A stretch of DNA of 24,638 nucleotides from JALOAT01 sp050179875. GTDB lineage: Bacteria > Pseudomonadota > Gammaproteobacteria > Thiohalomonadales > Thiohalomonadaceae. The position numbers and the translations under genes were made by a program. The DNA is taken from positions 1 through 24,638 of the forward strand of contig JBFXES010000022.1 in assembly GCA_050179875.1 (NCBI GenBank), read 5' to 3'. Numbering within the stretch: position 1 is the first letter of the stretch; each line of letters starts with the position of its first letter. Under the pieces are notes generated by a model. The model made no database searches and was not told where the DNA came from. It saw only the letters and a list, made by a program, of their open reading frames with translations. Positions 17,001 to 24,638 of the stretch are shown in pieces.

Positions 17001-19908
17001 AATCGCCGGCGAGGGCCGACTCAGGTGCGTTCTCCGGGGCTCCGATGTCGATGCTCTCGTCAGCTGCCTGTTCCAGCTCGGAGAGATCGATGCCGAGGTC
17101 GCCCAGTCCAAGCTCCGCCCCGGGCTCGGCCGTTGCAGGCGTTTCCGGGCCGGCTTCCTCGACCGGCGGCGCCTCTGCCGCGACCTGCGCCTCGGCCTGT
17201 TCGTCCTGCTGCGCCGGGGAGGCGGCTTCCGCCTCCGCCAGCAGTCCGGCGGCGCGCGCAGGCAGATCGCCCACGGGAGGCAGCCCCGGCCTGGCGTCCT
17301 GCAGATGGAGGATCACCCGGCCTATCCAGTCCGCCGCCGCGCCGAGCACGGCCAGCGCCCCGGTTTCGACCGGCAGTCCCTTGGCACTGCACACCTTGGC
17401 GTAACGCTCCAGGGTACCGGCCAGCTCGGCGACCGGCGGAACGCCGGCCGTGCGCGAACTGCCGCACAGGGTATGCAGCGAGCGGATGAGCGGTTCCGTC
17501 ACGCGGTGACGCAGGCCGTGGGCCTGTTCGAGGAAACCATGCAGACCGCCCAGGTGGCCCTCGGCCTCCTTGGCGTAGATCTCCCGCAGCACCGGGTCTT
17601 CGATGACCGGTGCGGCGGCAGGTGCCGCTGCGGGGGCGGGCGCCAATGCACCGCTCGCGAGATTGAAGGCCGCATCGGCGAGCGCGACGGTGTCTGCGTG
17701 CGGCGCCGGGCCGCCGCGGAACTCTCCGAGCAATTCCGGCAACGCCACGCGGGCCTGCTCGACCAGGTCGAACACGGCGGGGCTGTGCGGGACGGACTTG
17801 TCGATGACGCGGTTGAGCAGATTCTCGAACGCCCAGGCGAATTCGCCCAGCTTGCGCGCGCCCACCAGACGTCCACTGCCCTTCAGGGTATGGAAGGAAC
17901 GGCGCAGCTCGCGCAGGGATTCCTCGTCGTCCGCATGGTCGCGGCAGCGCGGCAGCAGCTCCGCGATACGCCGGAATTCCTCTTCGGCCTCTTCCACGAA
18001 GATGCCGATGATCTCGTCATCCATGTCGGACGCCGGGGCGGGCTGCGGTGCGGCCGCTGCCGCGGGGGCGGCGTGGACGCGCGGCGCGGCGGCGGGTTCG
18101 GGGACAGGCGCCGCCTCCCCTTCCGCTGCGGTTTCGATCTCGGGTTCGGAAACGGCGGCCACGGCCTCCGTGCCCGCGGTCCCGGGCAGCGGCGGCGGCG
18201 GTTCCTCCACCAGCGAATCCACGGGATATCCCAGCTTGGCCACGGCGCGCTCCGCCACGTCCAGCACCGAGGACGGGTGCACGCGGCTTTCCACGAAGGC
18301 ATCCAGGTAATACTCGACGCTCATCATGGCGTCGGCGAGGGCATCGAGGCGTTCGGCGTCGGGCAGGACGCCGCCGGATTCGGCCAGGTCCTTCTGCACG
18401 AAACACTGGCAGGCGCGCAGCACCTGGGCGGCGCGACGGTAGGACAGCATGCACAGGCTGCCGATGATCTGGCGCAACTGGCGCGGCACGCCGGCGAGGA
18501 CGGCGTTGTCGGTCGGCGCATTGATGAAGGCGCTGATGGACTCGCGCGCCTTGATGAGTTCCTCCTTGGCGATCTTCATCACCTGGCGCACCACGCGGCG
18601 GTGCTCCGCCTCGGCTTCCGGCGTGGAATCGCCGGCGGCGACCTGGCCGGCGTGATCGTCGGCCTTCTCCAGCGGACTCACCACGCCCCAGTCGGACAGG
18701 GTGGATTCCACGCTCAGCACCGATTCGGCCACGCCCATGAGCAGGCGCTCGTCGGCCTCCTGCCCGGACTGCACCCGTTCCTGGATCTGCGCCGCCCGCG
18801 CCCGCAGCTTTTCGGCCAACTGGCCCTGGCGCGCCAAGCCCAGCACGTCGGCGATGTGGCTGAGGGCGTCGGCAACGGGCTGGAGTTCACCGCTGGCGCG
18901 CGCACCGCCACGGCTGAACAGGTCGAGCACATCCTTGATGCGCGACAACTCCTCCATGACGTCGCGGGACACCGTCTGCTTCAGTTCGGCGTTGAATCCG
19001 CCCATGCCCGAGCGGATCTGTTCGAGCACCTCAGGGGCAGGCACCAGGGAGTCGAGACGGTAGGCACGTTTGATGGCGTCGACCCGCGGGCTCGCGGCCG
19101 TCGCGCGTGCAACCTCGAACAGGGCGGCGCGCACCAGCGGGGCCAGGGCGTCGGCATGCAGGCCTTCCTCGGCGGACAGGGCAATCTGTTTGATGAGCTG
19201 CTCGTACTTGCCGAGCGCCTGCTTGATGGCGGTATCCGGTTCCAGGCCGCGCTCCAGTGCCTCGAGCAGGCCGGCGCCGATCCACAGGGCGCGTCGCAGC
19301 TCGTGGTTGGTGCTGGCCGCACCCAGCTTCTCCAGTGCGCCGGCCAACGGGCCCAGCGCGCCGGTCACGTCCTTGCCGGTGAGCAGCTTGACCAGGGCGG
19401 CCTGGTAGACCGGCCGCAGCTTATGCGCCAGGGCCTGGACATCTCCCCGCACGCGCGGCAGATCGGCCTCGCGCGGATAGACGTTCAGATCGGGCTGGAA
19501 CACTGTGGCGGCGGTCAGTTCCTGTTCGCCCCGCACGCGGCGCAGCTCGTTGATGAGCGGCAGCAGGATGAGCGGACTGTCGGGTTGTCCGGTCTGGAGG
19601 ACCTCCAGGTAATCGGGCAGCAACAACAAGGTGCGCATCAGCACTTCGAGCGCCGGCTCGCGCGCCGGCAGGCGCGCGAGCGCATCGGCGACGCGCTCCA
19701 TCTCCGTGGCGAGCTGGCCCGCGCCATAGAGCTCCACCATCTGCAGCGTACCGACCACCTGGTGCAGGTACGTGCCACAGAAGTGCAGCTGGGTCTCGTC
19801 CTCCGGCTGTTCGACGAATTTCTCGAGGGCGCTGCGCGCCTCCTTCAAGGTCTCGTCGATCTCGCCCTTGACCCAGTTGAGCGTGCTGACGTCGAAATGG
19901 TCAGTCAT
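14017..19908 (-). CDS. chpA: ChpA-type hybrid chemotaxis histidine kinase with multiple Hpt domains
   Basis: Central kinase of the type IV pilus Pil-Chp pathway, 1963 residues. Order: a degenerate Hpt-like unit with LHQVVGTLQM (His49); a second helical unit near 440-520 with QLRQIIGSL and no histidine; an Ala/Pro-rich linker near 580-625; Hpt modules with HTLKGSGR (His673), HTLCGSSR (His812), HTLKGSAR (His1085) and HTLKGGAR (His1223), with a second Ala/Pro/Glu-rich linker near 920-1050. Then the CheA core: dimerisation region about 1365-1500, ATP-binding HLLRNAVAHG (Asn1545), DDGAG (about 1585), GRGVGMD (about 1640), a CheW-like regulatory domain, and a C-terminal receiver with phospho-acceptor Asp1887 in LLDIEMPRMDGYE and YMTKPF. 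Pseudomonas aeruginosa ChpA has more Hpt-type modules and is longer. The ribosome site is poor; pilJ ends 97 nt upstream. Confidence 0.95.
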   Translation of the reverse strand: MTDHFDVSTLNWVKGEIDETLKEARSALEKFVEQPEDETQLHFCGTYLHQVVGTLQMVELYGAGQLATEMERVADALARLPAREPALEVLMRTLLLLPDYLEVLQTGQPDSPLILLPLINELRRVRGEQELTAATVFQPDLNVYPREADLPRVRGDVQALAHKLRPVYQAALVKLLTGKDVTGALGPLAGALEKLGAASTNHELRRALWIGAGLLEALERGLEPDTAIKQALGKYEQLIKQIALSAEEGLHADALAPLVRAALFEVARATAASPRVDAIKRAYRLDSLVPAPEVLEQIRSGMGGFNAELKQTVSRDVMEELSRIKDVLDLFSRGGARASGELQPVADALSHIADVLGLARQGQLAEKLRARAAQIQERVQSGQEADERLLMGVAESVLSVESTLSDWGVVSPLEKADDHAGQVAAGDSTPEAEAEHRRVVRQVMKIAKEELIKARESISAFINAPTDNAVLAGVPRQLRQIIGSLCMLSYRRAAQVLRACQCFVQKDLAESGGVLPDAERLDALADAMMSVEYYLDAFVESRVHPSSVLDVAERAVAKLGYPVDSLVEEPPPPLPGTAGTEAVAAVSEPEIETAAEGEAAPVPEPAAAPRVHAAPAAAAAPQPAPASDMDDEIIGIFVEEAEEEFRRIAELLPRCRDHADDEESLRELRRSFHTLKGSGRLVGARKLGEFAWAFENLLNRVIDKSVPHSPAVFDLVEQARVALPELLGEFRGGPAPHADTVALADAAFNLASGALAPAPAAAPAAAPVIEDPVLREIYAKEAEGHLGGLHGFLEQAHGLRHRVTEPLIRSLHTLCGSSRTAGVPPVAELAGTLERYAKVCSAKGLPVETGALAVLGAAADWIGRVILHLQDARPGLPPVGDLPARAAGLLAEAEAASPAQQDEQAEAQVAAEAPPVEEAGPETPATAEPGAELGLGDLGIDLSELEQAADESIDIGAPENAPESALAGDFDLELLDSLPETLAITAPEEHVALAAPEAEPLATPAFAESELVETLLRDEPFAEPAPAPAPAPAPEPAEQSASAELITIFVNEASDLLGITDELIQQWVEQPAARKPVEALQRVLHTLKGSARWAGVQPMVELGHALESAIAAVVEGRVPVDEEVLHLAQRAQSHLEALLAQLKNGDKLGNVTEIVDRLKAIASTPAPASAAPAAPVREYDADLLAIFLEEGHEILNASDETLQALTANPTDRTLIERLQRHLHTLKGGARMAGVVEIGDLGHSVESMLAGAADGLITLTPPMLALMQRAQDRLAVMLEQLRHHDPLPSGADLIAELEALVSGKVPAVEEAAPVIQTEEAGESAPGQVDVAMAQPAGESQVHGDRRAGPRPQYELVRVRADLLDNMVNVAGEASIFRSRIEQQVGELAFNLGEMEQVIERLREKLRMFDIETEAQIQSRYEETGTAYEEFDPLEFDRFTHMQQLSRSMMESLGDLSSIGSTLQGITREAETLLVQQARVNTELQEGLMHTRMVPLVQNAPRLRRVVRQACEELGKEAELRFKGAEVEMDRNVVERIMAPLEHLLRNAVAHGIETPEAREAAGKPRSGTIVVHQIREGGEVVVKVIDDGAGINVRAVREKAIARGLLAPNAQLSDREVMSFILESGFSTADAITQIAGRGVGMDVVNSEVKNLNGSLSIDSVPGKGTTFTIRLPLTLTVSRALLVLAGDDLYAVPLLSIEGIVRASDQEISELLARESPVYRWVGNDYDVLHLATVLGASTSTGGGEGESRRRSILLAHSGDHRIALVVDGLLGSREIVVKPIGRQLGSVRGLSGATILGDGRVALILELPALIRAGLAHRSSTIVPAPVTTHSPDAKPVVMVVDDSITVRKVTSRLLERNDMVAVSAKDGIEALALLDETIPDVMLLDIEMPRMDGYELATHIRNEPRLKHIPIIMITSRSGEKHRQRAMQIGVDVYMTKPFQENDLLDNIRALLDRRAARALA

Positions 19909-20005
19909 CGATGCATCCGCCGGCGAAAGGAAGGGCGGCCCCGGATGGCCCGGCAGTCACCGGCGCCCCTTTGGCCGCTGCGCTCAGACCGGTTCACCGT
20001 TGGCC

Positions 20006-22057
20006 TCACACCGGCAGCTTGAAGCCGGACACCGACTTCTTCAGGGCGTTGGCCAGCTCGGCGAGATTACCGATGGCCGCGGCGGTCTGGCTGGTACCTG
20101 CGGAAGTCTGGTTGGTGATCTCCTGAATGATGTTCATGGTGTCGGACACATTCGCCGCGGCCTTGGCCTGCTGGCGGGTGGCGGCGGAAATGCTCTGCAC
20201 CAGCTCGGACAGGTGGTTGGCCACGGACTCGATGGTGCCGAGCGCGGTGCCCGCGTCCTCGGCGAGCTTGGCGCCGCTGACCACTTCCGAAGTGGTCTGT
20301 TCCATGGAAATGACCGCCTCGTTGGTGTCGGTCTGGATGGTCTTTACCAGCGCCTCGATCTGCTTGGTAGCGTCGGCGGAACGCTCGGCGAGACGCTGCA
20401 CTTCGTCCGCAACCACCGCGAAGCCGCGGCCCGCCTCGCCGGCCATGGCGGCCTGGATGGCCGCGTTCAGGGCGAGGATATTGGTCTGCTCGGCGATGTC
20501 GTTGATGAGTTCCACGATGTCGCCGATTTCCTGCGAGCTTTCACCCAGGCGCTTGATGCGCTTGGAGGTCTCCTGGATCTGCTCGCGGATGGTATTCATG
20601 CCCTCGATGGTCTTCTGTACCGCCTCGGTGCCTGCCTTGGCGGTGGCCACCGAGCGCTGCGCCTCCTGGGCCAGCGTGTCCGCGTTGCGCGACACGCCCT
20701 GAATCGACATGGCCATTTCGTTGACCGCCGCGCTCGCCGAGCTGATCTCGTGCGCCTGGTTTTCGCTGGCCTGGGCCAGCTGGACCGCCGTGGCCTGGCT
20801 CTGCTGGGCCGCCTGCGATACCTGGGTGGCGGTGTCGTTGATGGCGGTTACCAGGGTGCGCAGCGCCTCGATGGCGTAGTTGATGGAGTCGGCGATGGCG
20901 CCCGTCACGTCCTCGGTCACCGTGGCATTCACGGTGAGGTCGCCGTCGGCGAGGTCGCCCATTTCGTCCAGCAGCCGCATGATGGCCTGCTGGTTGCGGC
21001 GGTTGCGCTCTTCCGATTCCTGGCGTTCGTTTTCGGCCTGCTGCAGGCGGCGCTGACCGTCCACGCGCAGTTGCAGAACGAGTCCGCCGAGCATGAGCAG
21101 CGCCAAGCCGCCGAAGATGGAACCCACGGTGGAGGTGATCTTGCGGTTCCCGATGTAGGCGAGGTAGGAGGCCTCCAGATCGGTGATGCGCTGCAACAGG
21201 TCGTCCGACAGATTGAGCACGTCGAAAGCGGCCTCGGACACCTGGAACATTTCGGGCGTGCGTTCGAGGATGGCGCCGACCTGCTCGCCGATCTCGGTGA
21301 ACAGGGCCTTCACTTCCTGCAGCTTGGCGCGCACGCCGGCATCCTGCACGCGCTGGATGCTCATACCCTTGTTGCCTTCGAGCAGGCCGTCGACCACGCG
21401 CCCGAACAGCGCCGCATCGCGGCCGAAACGGTCGGCGGCGGTGACGGAGCCTTCACCGCCCTCCAGCACGCGGTTCACGTTGTTGACGATGCGCTGGCTC
21501 AACATGAGCTGGCGGCTGGCGATGTAAACCTGTTCGGGCGAGGCGCCCGTGTTGGCCATCAGCGTCGCGACTTCGTCCGCAAGGGCGAGGAGCTGGGCGG
21601 CACGGTCGTTGATGGTCTGCACGGTCTCGCGCATGGAGGTCACGGTCTCGCGATGGGCGAGGATGACCTTCACGCCCTGCTCGTACTTCTTCCAGGTGAC
21701 GTCCACGGCGTTGATCACCGAAAGCACCTCGGTGGGCGCGCCGTTCATGCCGGTGGCCGGATTGCCGTTCATCAGCATGTCGAAGTTGTGCTCGAAGCGG
21801 TCGTAGGATTCCTTGAGCTTGGTGAAGATGGCCGGGTCGCTGCCGAGCGTGGCCTGACCGGCATAGGTGGACAACCGCTGCGAAAGCACGCGCTGCTCGC
21901 CAAGCAGCGAGATGTATTCCTTGTCATTGCGGTCCTGCAGCGATACGAGGATGAAGACGGACACCGCGGCGATCAGCATGAGAACCACGAGGACGATGAG
22001 CGCGACGACGCTCTTGTTGCCGCCCGACGTGTTCGTCTTGGCCTTCGAAGGTTTCAT
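20006..22057 (-). CDS. pilJ: PilJ-type methyl-accepting chemoreceptor
   Basis: Membrane receptor feeding the Pil-Chp system, 683 residues. Membrane segment 1 spans about 17-39, the periplasmic part about 40-306, membrane segment 2 about 307-330, then a HAMP-like region and a long coiled-coil signalling domain. The periplasmic part contains two copies of the type IV pilus receptor motif, EQRVLSQRL (54-62) and SRQLMLSQRIV (181-191). The cytoplasmic tip ELINDIAEQTNILALNAAIQ and GRGFAVVADEVQRLAERS are the kinase-contact hallmark. There is no C-terminal NWETF-like tether for methylation enzymes, and none are encoded nearby. GTAGGAGCCAAGCA precedes the start. It lies between pilI (56 nt upstream) and chpA, as expected. 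Confidence 0.96.
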   Translation of the reverse strand: MKPSKAKTNTSGGNKSVVALIVLVVLMLIAAVSVFILVSLQDRNDKEYISLLGEQRVLSQRLSTYAGQATLGSDPAIFTKLKESYDRFEHNFDMLMNGNPATGMNGAPTEVLSVINAVDVTWKKYEQGVKVILAHRETVTSMRETVQTINDRAAQLLALADEVATLMANTGASPEQVYIASRQLMLSQRIVNNVNRVLEGGEGSVTAADRFGRDAALFGRVVDGLLEGNKGMSIQRVQDAGVRAKLQEVKALFTEIGEQVGAILERTPEMFQVSEAAFDVLNLSDDLLQRITDLEASYLAYIGNRKITSTVGSIFGGLALLMLGGLVLQLRVDGQRRLQQAENERQESEERNRRNQQAIMRLLDEMGDLADGDLTVNATVTEDVTGAIADSINYAIEALRTLVTAINDTATQVSQAAQQSQATAVQLAQASENQAHEISSASAAVNEMAMSIQGVSRNADTLAQEAQRSVATAKAGTEAVQKTIEGMNTIREQIQETSKRIKRLGESSQEIGDIVELINDIAEQTNILALNAAIQAAMAGEAGRGFAVVADEVQRLAERSADATKQIEALVKTIQTDTNEAVISMEQTTSEVVSGAKLAEDAGTALGTIESVANHLSELVQSISAATRQQAKAAANVSDTMNIIQEITNQTSAGTSQTAAAIGNLAELANALKKSVSGFKLPV

Positions 22058-22113
22058 TGCTTGGCTCCTACGCCGTTAATGCTTTTCCAACACCAGAAGA
22101 ATGTGCAGGCGGC

Positions 22114-22653
22114 TCACGCCGCCACTTGCATGAAATCAGGGTCCTGGATCAGGCGGTGCATGTCGAACACGCCCCACAGCTGGCCCGCTTGCGAGAATGC
22201 GCCCACCAGATAATTGCGAATCGAGTCCGCGGCCATGGGCAACTGCGCTGCGCGGTCCTCTTCCTCGAAGAAGTGGCGCAGTCCAAGGACCTCATCCACC
22301 ATCAGCCCGGCGGCGACGCCGCCGTGCTCCACCACCAGCACGCGCGTACGCCTGCCGCGCAGCGTGGAGCGGATGCTGAGGAAACCTTGCAGATCGAGGA
22401 TGGGGAGCAGGGTGCCTCGCACGTTCGCGATGCCGGCCACCCAGGGCTTTGCGCCCGGAACCCGGGATACCGGCGGCGAAACGAGGACTTCGCGCACCTG
22501 CCCGAGCGGCACCACCAGTGCGATGCCCCCGAGCCTGAAGCCGACCCCGTGCCAGATCTTTCTGACTTCCTCGCGCTGCGGCAGACCGAAGGCATGCGCG
22601 AGCGCGCGTGACTCCAGCTCGAACAGCAATTCGAAAGGTGCTCGCGGCTTCAT
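22114..22653 (-). CDS. pilI: PilI, CheW-like coupling protein
   Basis: 179-residue single CheW domain protein linking PilJ to ChpA. It contains GFRLGGIALVVPLGQVREVL, the first conserved strands, PWVAGIANVRGTLLPILDLQGFL, the signature CheW middle, and VLVVEHGGVAAGLMVDEVLGL with a terminal GVFDMHRLI. Length and position (after pilH, before pilJ) match PilI. It starts 16 nt after the pilH stop with a modest GAGGGC ribosome site, consistent with coupled translation. Confidence 0.94.
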   Translation of the reverse strand: MKPRAPFELLFELESRALAHAFGLPQREEVRKIWHGVGFRLGGIALVVPLGQVREVLVSPPVSRVPGAKPWVAGIANVRGTLLPILDLQGFLSIRSTLRGRRTRVLVVEHGGVAAGLMVDEVLGLRHFFEEEDRAAQLPMAADSIRNYLVGAFSQAGQLWGVFDMHRLIQDPDFMQVAA

Positions 22654-22669
22654 GCCCTCGGCGGTCTCG

Positions 22670-23032
22670 TCAGCTCAATACGCTCTTGATCTTGTCGATG
22701 AGTTCTTCCTCGGCCACGGGCTTGGTGAGGTAATCCCTCGCACCCTGGCGCAGGCCCCACACGCGGTCGGTTTCCTGGTCCTTGGTGGTGACGATGATCA
22801 CCGGGATGGAAGAGGTGTCTGCGTCCTTGCTGAGCTGGCGCGTCGCCTGAAAACCGTTGATGCCGGGCATGACCACGTCCATCAGGATGAGATCGGGCTT
22901 CTTCTCCTTGGCCACCTTGATGCCGTCCTCGCCGTTACTGACGGAACTGACGCTGAATCCATGCTTCTTGAGCATGGTGGTGAGCACGTGGATTTCGGTG
23001 GGAGAGTCGTCGACGATGAGGATCTCGGCCAT
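22670..23032 (-). CDS. pilH: PilH, single-domain response regulator
   Basis: 120-residue CheY-like receiver without an output domain. The acidic pocket is Asp8-Asp9, the phospho-acceptor Asp52 in LILMDVVMPGINGF, the switch threonine near 83 in VIIVTTKD, and Lys104 in YLTKPV, so all catalytic residues are intact. In Pseudomonas aeruginosa PilH opposes PilG and may act as a phosphate sink influencing PilT-driven retraction. It starts 22 nt after the pilG stop with AGGAAGA as ribosome site. Naming rests on order in the cluster as well as sequence. Confidence 0.94.
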   Translation of the reverse strand: MAEILIVDDSPTEIHVLTTMLKKHGFSVSSVSNGEDGIKVAKEKKPDLILMDVVMPGINGFQATRQLSKDADTSSIPVIIVTTKDQETDRVWGLRQGARDYLTKPVAEEELIDKIKSVLS

Positions 23033-23054
23033 GGTTTTCTTCCTGTCTTTCTGC

Positions 23055-23477
23055 TTACCCGTTCGCCACTTCGGCGCGCGGGTGCACGTGGCGCTGGATA
23101 GCTCCGAGGAGTTCTTCTTTGGTGAAAGGCTTGGTCAGGTATTCTTCCGAGCCGACGATGCGGCCACGCGCACGATCGAACAGCCCGTCCTTGCTCGAAA
23201 GCATGATCACGGGCGTGCCCTTGAACTTCTGGTTATGCTTGATGAGCGCGCAGGTTTGATAGCCGTCGAGGCGGGGCATCATGATATCAACGAAGATGAT
23301 GTCCGGGTTGTAGTCGGCGATGAGAGACAGCGCCTCGAAGCCGTCGGCGGCGGAGATCACTTCCATGCCTTCCTTCTTGAGCAGACTCTCCGCGGTGCGA
23401 CGGATGGTCTTGCTGTCGTCGATCACCATCACCTTGAGTCCGGCCGGCGCCTGTCCGGCCATGTCGTTGAACGCCAT
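23055..23477 (-). CDS. pilG: PilG, single-domain response regulator
   Basis: 140-residue CheY-like protein with a short N-terminal extension (MAFNDMAGQAPAGLKVMVID). Asp20-Asp21 form the acidic pocket, Asp64 in IIFVDIMMPRLDGYQ is the phospho-acceptor, PVIMLSSKDG carries the switch serine and YLTKPF the lysine. PilG is the output regulator promoting pilus extension through PilB in model species. GTG at 23489 is in frame, but the ATG at 23477, with GGGGGAAGAA before it, is the better start. It is the first gene of the Pil-Chp operon, so the operon promoter should lie in the 251-nt divergent gap to gshB. Confidence 0.94.
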   Translation of the reverse strand: MAFNDMAGQAPAGLKVMVIDDSKTIRRTAESLLKKEGMEVISAADGFEALSLIADYNPDIIFVDIMMPRLDGYQTCALIKHNQKFKGTPVIMLSSKDGLFDRARGRIVGSEEYLTKPFTKEELLGAIQRHVHPRAEVANG

Positions 23478-23728
23478 TTCTTCCCCCACAGAACACCTGC
23501 CTGTTCGCCTACCCGGAGGCGCCCGGGATATTTAACACATTCGTTCAGGTTATACTACAAGCCCTCGCCAGCATTCGTATTTCCTCTGTTCCGGCCGGGA
23601 CATTGCCGTCGCCTAACCACACGCCAGAGGATAGACGGTATCCGACGCGTTCCGCGGTTGCGCAAACCGCGGCACGGGGGCCACTATCTTCCCCCGGGTA
23701 TCCTCAAACTGTGAAGCGCGGCACGAAA
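23478..23728. promoter_or_regulatory. Divergent promoter region pilG / gshB
   Basis: 251 bp without a gene. An AT-rich tract (about 23528-23560) has TATACT at 23551-23556 on the plus strand and TTGTAG followed about 18-19 nt later by GTTAAAT on the minus strand, so promoters in both directions are plausible, though neither is a strong consensus match. A perfect hairpin lies nearer gshB at 23652-23672. Confidence 0.4.
23652..23672 (+). other. Perfect 8-bp hairpin in the gshB leader
   Basis: CCGCGGTT (23652-23659), loop GCGCA, AACCGCGG (23665-23672), 56 nt before the gshB start. No T-run follows on either strand. It could be an operator dyad or an RNA structure. Confidence 0.5.
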
Positions 23729-24638
23729 ATGACCCTGGCTCTCGGCGTCGTCATGGACCCCATCGGGTCCGTCAAATTCCACAAGGACAGCACCCTGGCC
23801 ATGCTGCTGTCCGCCCAGGCGCGCGGCTTCGAACTGCACTACATGGAGATGGCCGATCTGGCGCTGCGGGACGGCGTCGCCATGGGGCGCCCGCGTCCCC
23901 TGCGGGTCATGGCGGACCCGGGGCACTGGTTCGAACTGGGCGAGCCCCGCGAGCGGCCCCTGGGTGAACTGGATGTCATCCTCATGCGCAAGGACCCGCC
24001 CTTCGACATGGAGTACATCTACGCGACCTACATCCTGGAGCAGGCCGAGCGAGACGGCGCCTGGGTGATCAACCGGCCGGCCAGCCTGCGGGATGCCAAC
24101 GAGAAGGTCTTCGCCACCCGTTTTCCCGACCTCATGCCACCCTCCCTGGTCACCCGCGACGCGGCCGACATCCGCCGCTTCGCGGCCGAGCACGGCACGG
24201 CGGTCATCAAGCCGCTGGGCGGCATGGGGGGCGCGTCGGTGTTCAAGCTGGCGGACGGGGACGAGAACGCCGGGGTCATCATCGAAACCCTCACCGGCCG
24301 CGGCGCCCACTACGTGATGGTACAGCGCTTCGTCCCCGAGATCACCCGGGGCGACAAGCGCATCCTGCTCATCGATGGCGAGCCCGTGCCTTACGCCCTC
24401 GCCCGCGTCCCCGCCGCCGGCGAGTTCCGCGGCAACCTGGCGGCCGGCGGCAGCGGCACGGGCGTACCCCTCAGCGACCGCGATCGCGCCATCTGCGCCC
24501 GCGTGGCGCCGCTACTGCGCGACATGGGCCTGGTGTTCGTGGGCCTGGACGTCATCGGCGACTACCTCACCGAGATCAACGTCACCAGCCCCACCTGCAT
24601 CCGCGAACTGGACGCCCAGTTCGGCCTGGACATCGGCG
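23729..24638 (+). CDS. gshB: Glutathione synthetase, 3' end missing at window edge
   Basis: ATP-grasp ligase adding glycine to gamma-glutamylcysteine, the last step of glutathione synthesis. 303 residues are visible of the usual 315 or so, so about a dozen are missing. MTLALGVVMDPIGSVKFHKD and ELHYMEMADL are the typical N-terminal part; LMRKDPPFDMEYIYATYILE, WVINRPASLRDANEKVFA, VIKPLGGMGGASVF (ATP-binding loop) and GLDVIGDYLTEINVTSPT (metal and substrate site) follow. The in-frame GTG at 23711 has no ribosome site; the ATG at 23729 matches the family start but its own site is also weak. gshB next to pilG is a common gammaproteobacterial gene order. Confidence 0.97.
   Translation, partial: MTLALGVVMDPIGSVKFHKDSTLAMLLSAQARGFELHYMEMADLALRDGVAMGRPRPLRVMADPGHWFELGEPRERPLGELDVILMRKDPPFDMEYIYATYILEQAERDGAWVINRPASLRDANEKVFATRFPDLMPPSLVTRDAADIRRFAAEHGTAVIKPLGGMGGASVFKLADGDENAGVIIETLTGRGAHYVMVQRFVPEITRGDKRILLIDGEPVPYALARVPAAGEFRGNLAAGGSGTGVPLSDRDRAICARVAPLLRDMGLVFVGLDVIGDYLTEINVTSPTCIRELDAQFGLDIG

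Noticed and set aside
15196..20022. Very long plus-strand open frame (about 1600 codons) opposite chpA
   Set aside because: It is the antisense frame of a high-GC gene: composition is rich in His, Gly, Arg and Gln, there is no recognisable domain, and chpA on the other strand is unmistakable.
19772..22213. Plus-strand open frame of 813 codons opposite pilJ
   Set aside because: Antisense shadow of pilJ and the pilJ-chpA gap; low-complexity composition.

Overview
This window looks like ordinary chromosomal core sequence from a GC-rich (clearly above 60% by eye) gammaproteobacterium. The gene content and order (tkt-gap-pgk-pyk-fba, metK/ahcY/metF, gshB divergent from pilGHIJ-chpA) resemble Chromatiales/Ectothiorhodospiraceae-type or other autotrophic sulfur-oxidiser lineages. 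That placement is an inference from synteny and protein style, not a database result. I see no phage, IS element, CRISPR array, tRNA or rRNA.

Layout. (1) Positions 1-6647, minus strand: a carbon-metabolism operon read tkt, gap, pgk, pyk, fba (fba runs off the left edge). It serves glycolysis/gluconeogenesis and, if the organism fixes CO2, the Calvin cycle; no RuBisCO or phosphoribulokinase lies in the window. Two junctions inside it carry strong hairpins, one built from a dispersed repeat. (2) Positions 6648-7096: a 449-bp divergent region with an AT-rich tkt leader, a GATTGT-CT-ACAATC dyad and a candidate promoter. (3) Positions 7097-7903, plus strand: a lone secreted PhnD-like substrate-binding protein followed by a clear hairpin terminator. 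(4) Positions 8027-12614, plus strand: the S-adenosylmethionine cycle, metK, ahcY (preceded by a well-formed SAH riboswitch), metF, then rsmE, a SAM-dependent rRNA methyltransferase. (5) Positions 12800-23477, minus strand: a Pil-Chp chemosensory operon for type IV pili, read pilG, pilH, pilI, pilJ, chpA, a chpC-like cheW gene and finally a dihaem cytochrome c4-type gene. No pilK/cheR or chpB/cheB is present. (6) From 23729 to the right edge, plus strand: gshB, divergent from pilG.

How the parts work together. AhcY removes the SAH made by SAM-dependent methyltransferases such as RsmE; MetF supplies methyl-tetrahydrofolate to remake methionine, and MetK turns methionine into SAM. The riboswitch lets SAH itself control ahcY and probably metF. 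In the Pil-Chp cluster PilJ senses, PilI and the ChpC-like protein couple, ChpA phosphorylates, and PilG/PilH deliver phosphoryl signals to the pilus motors.

I did not find a wholly new biological system. The points most worth a second look are the SAH riboswitch, whose pseudoknot strand also looks able to mask the ahcY ribosome-binding site; four intergenic inverted-repeat elements in three related styles; the divergent Hpt modules of ChpA; and the cytochrome gene nearly fused to the end of the chemosensory operon.
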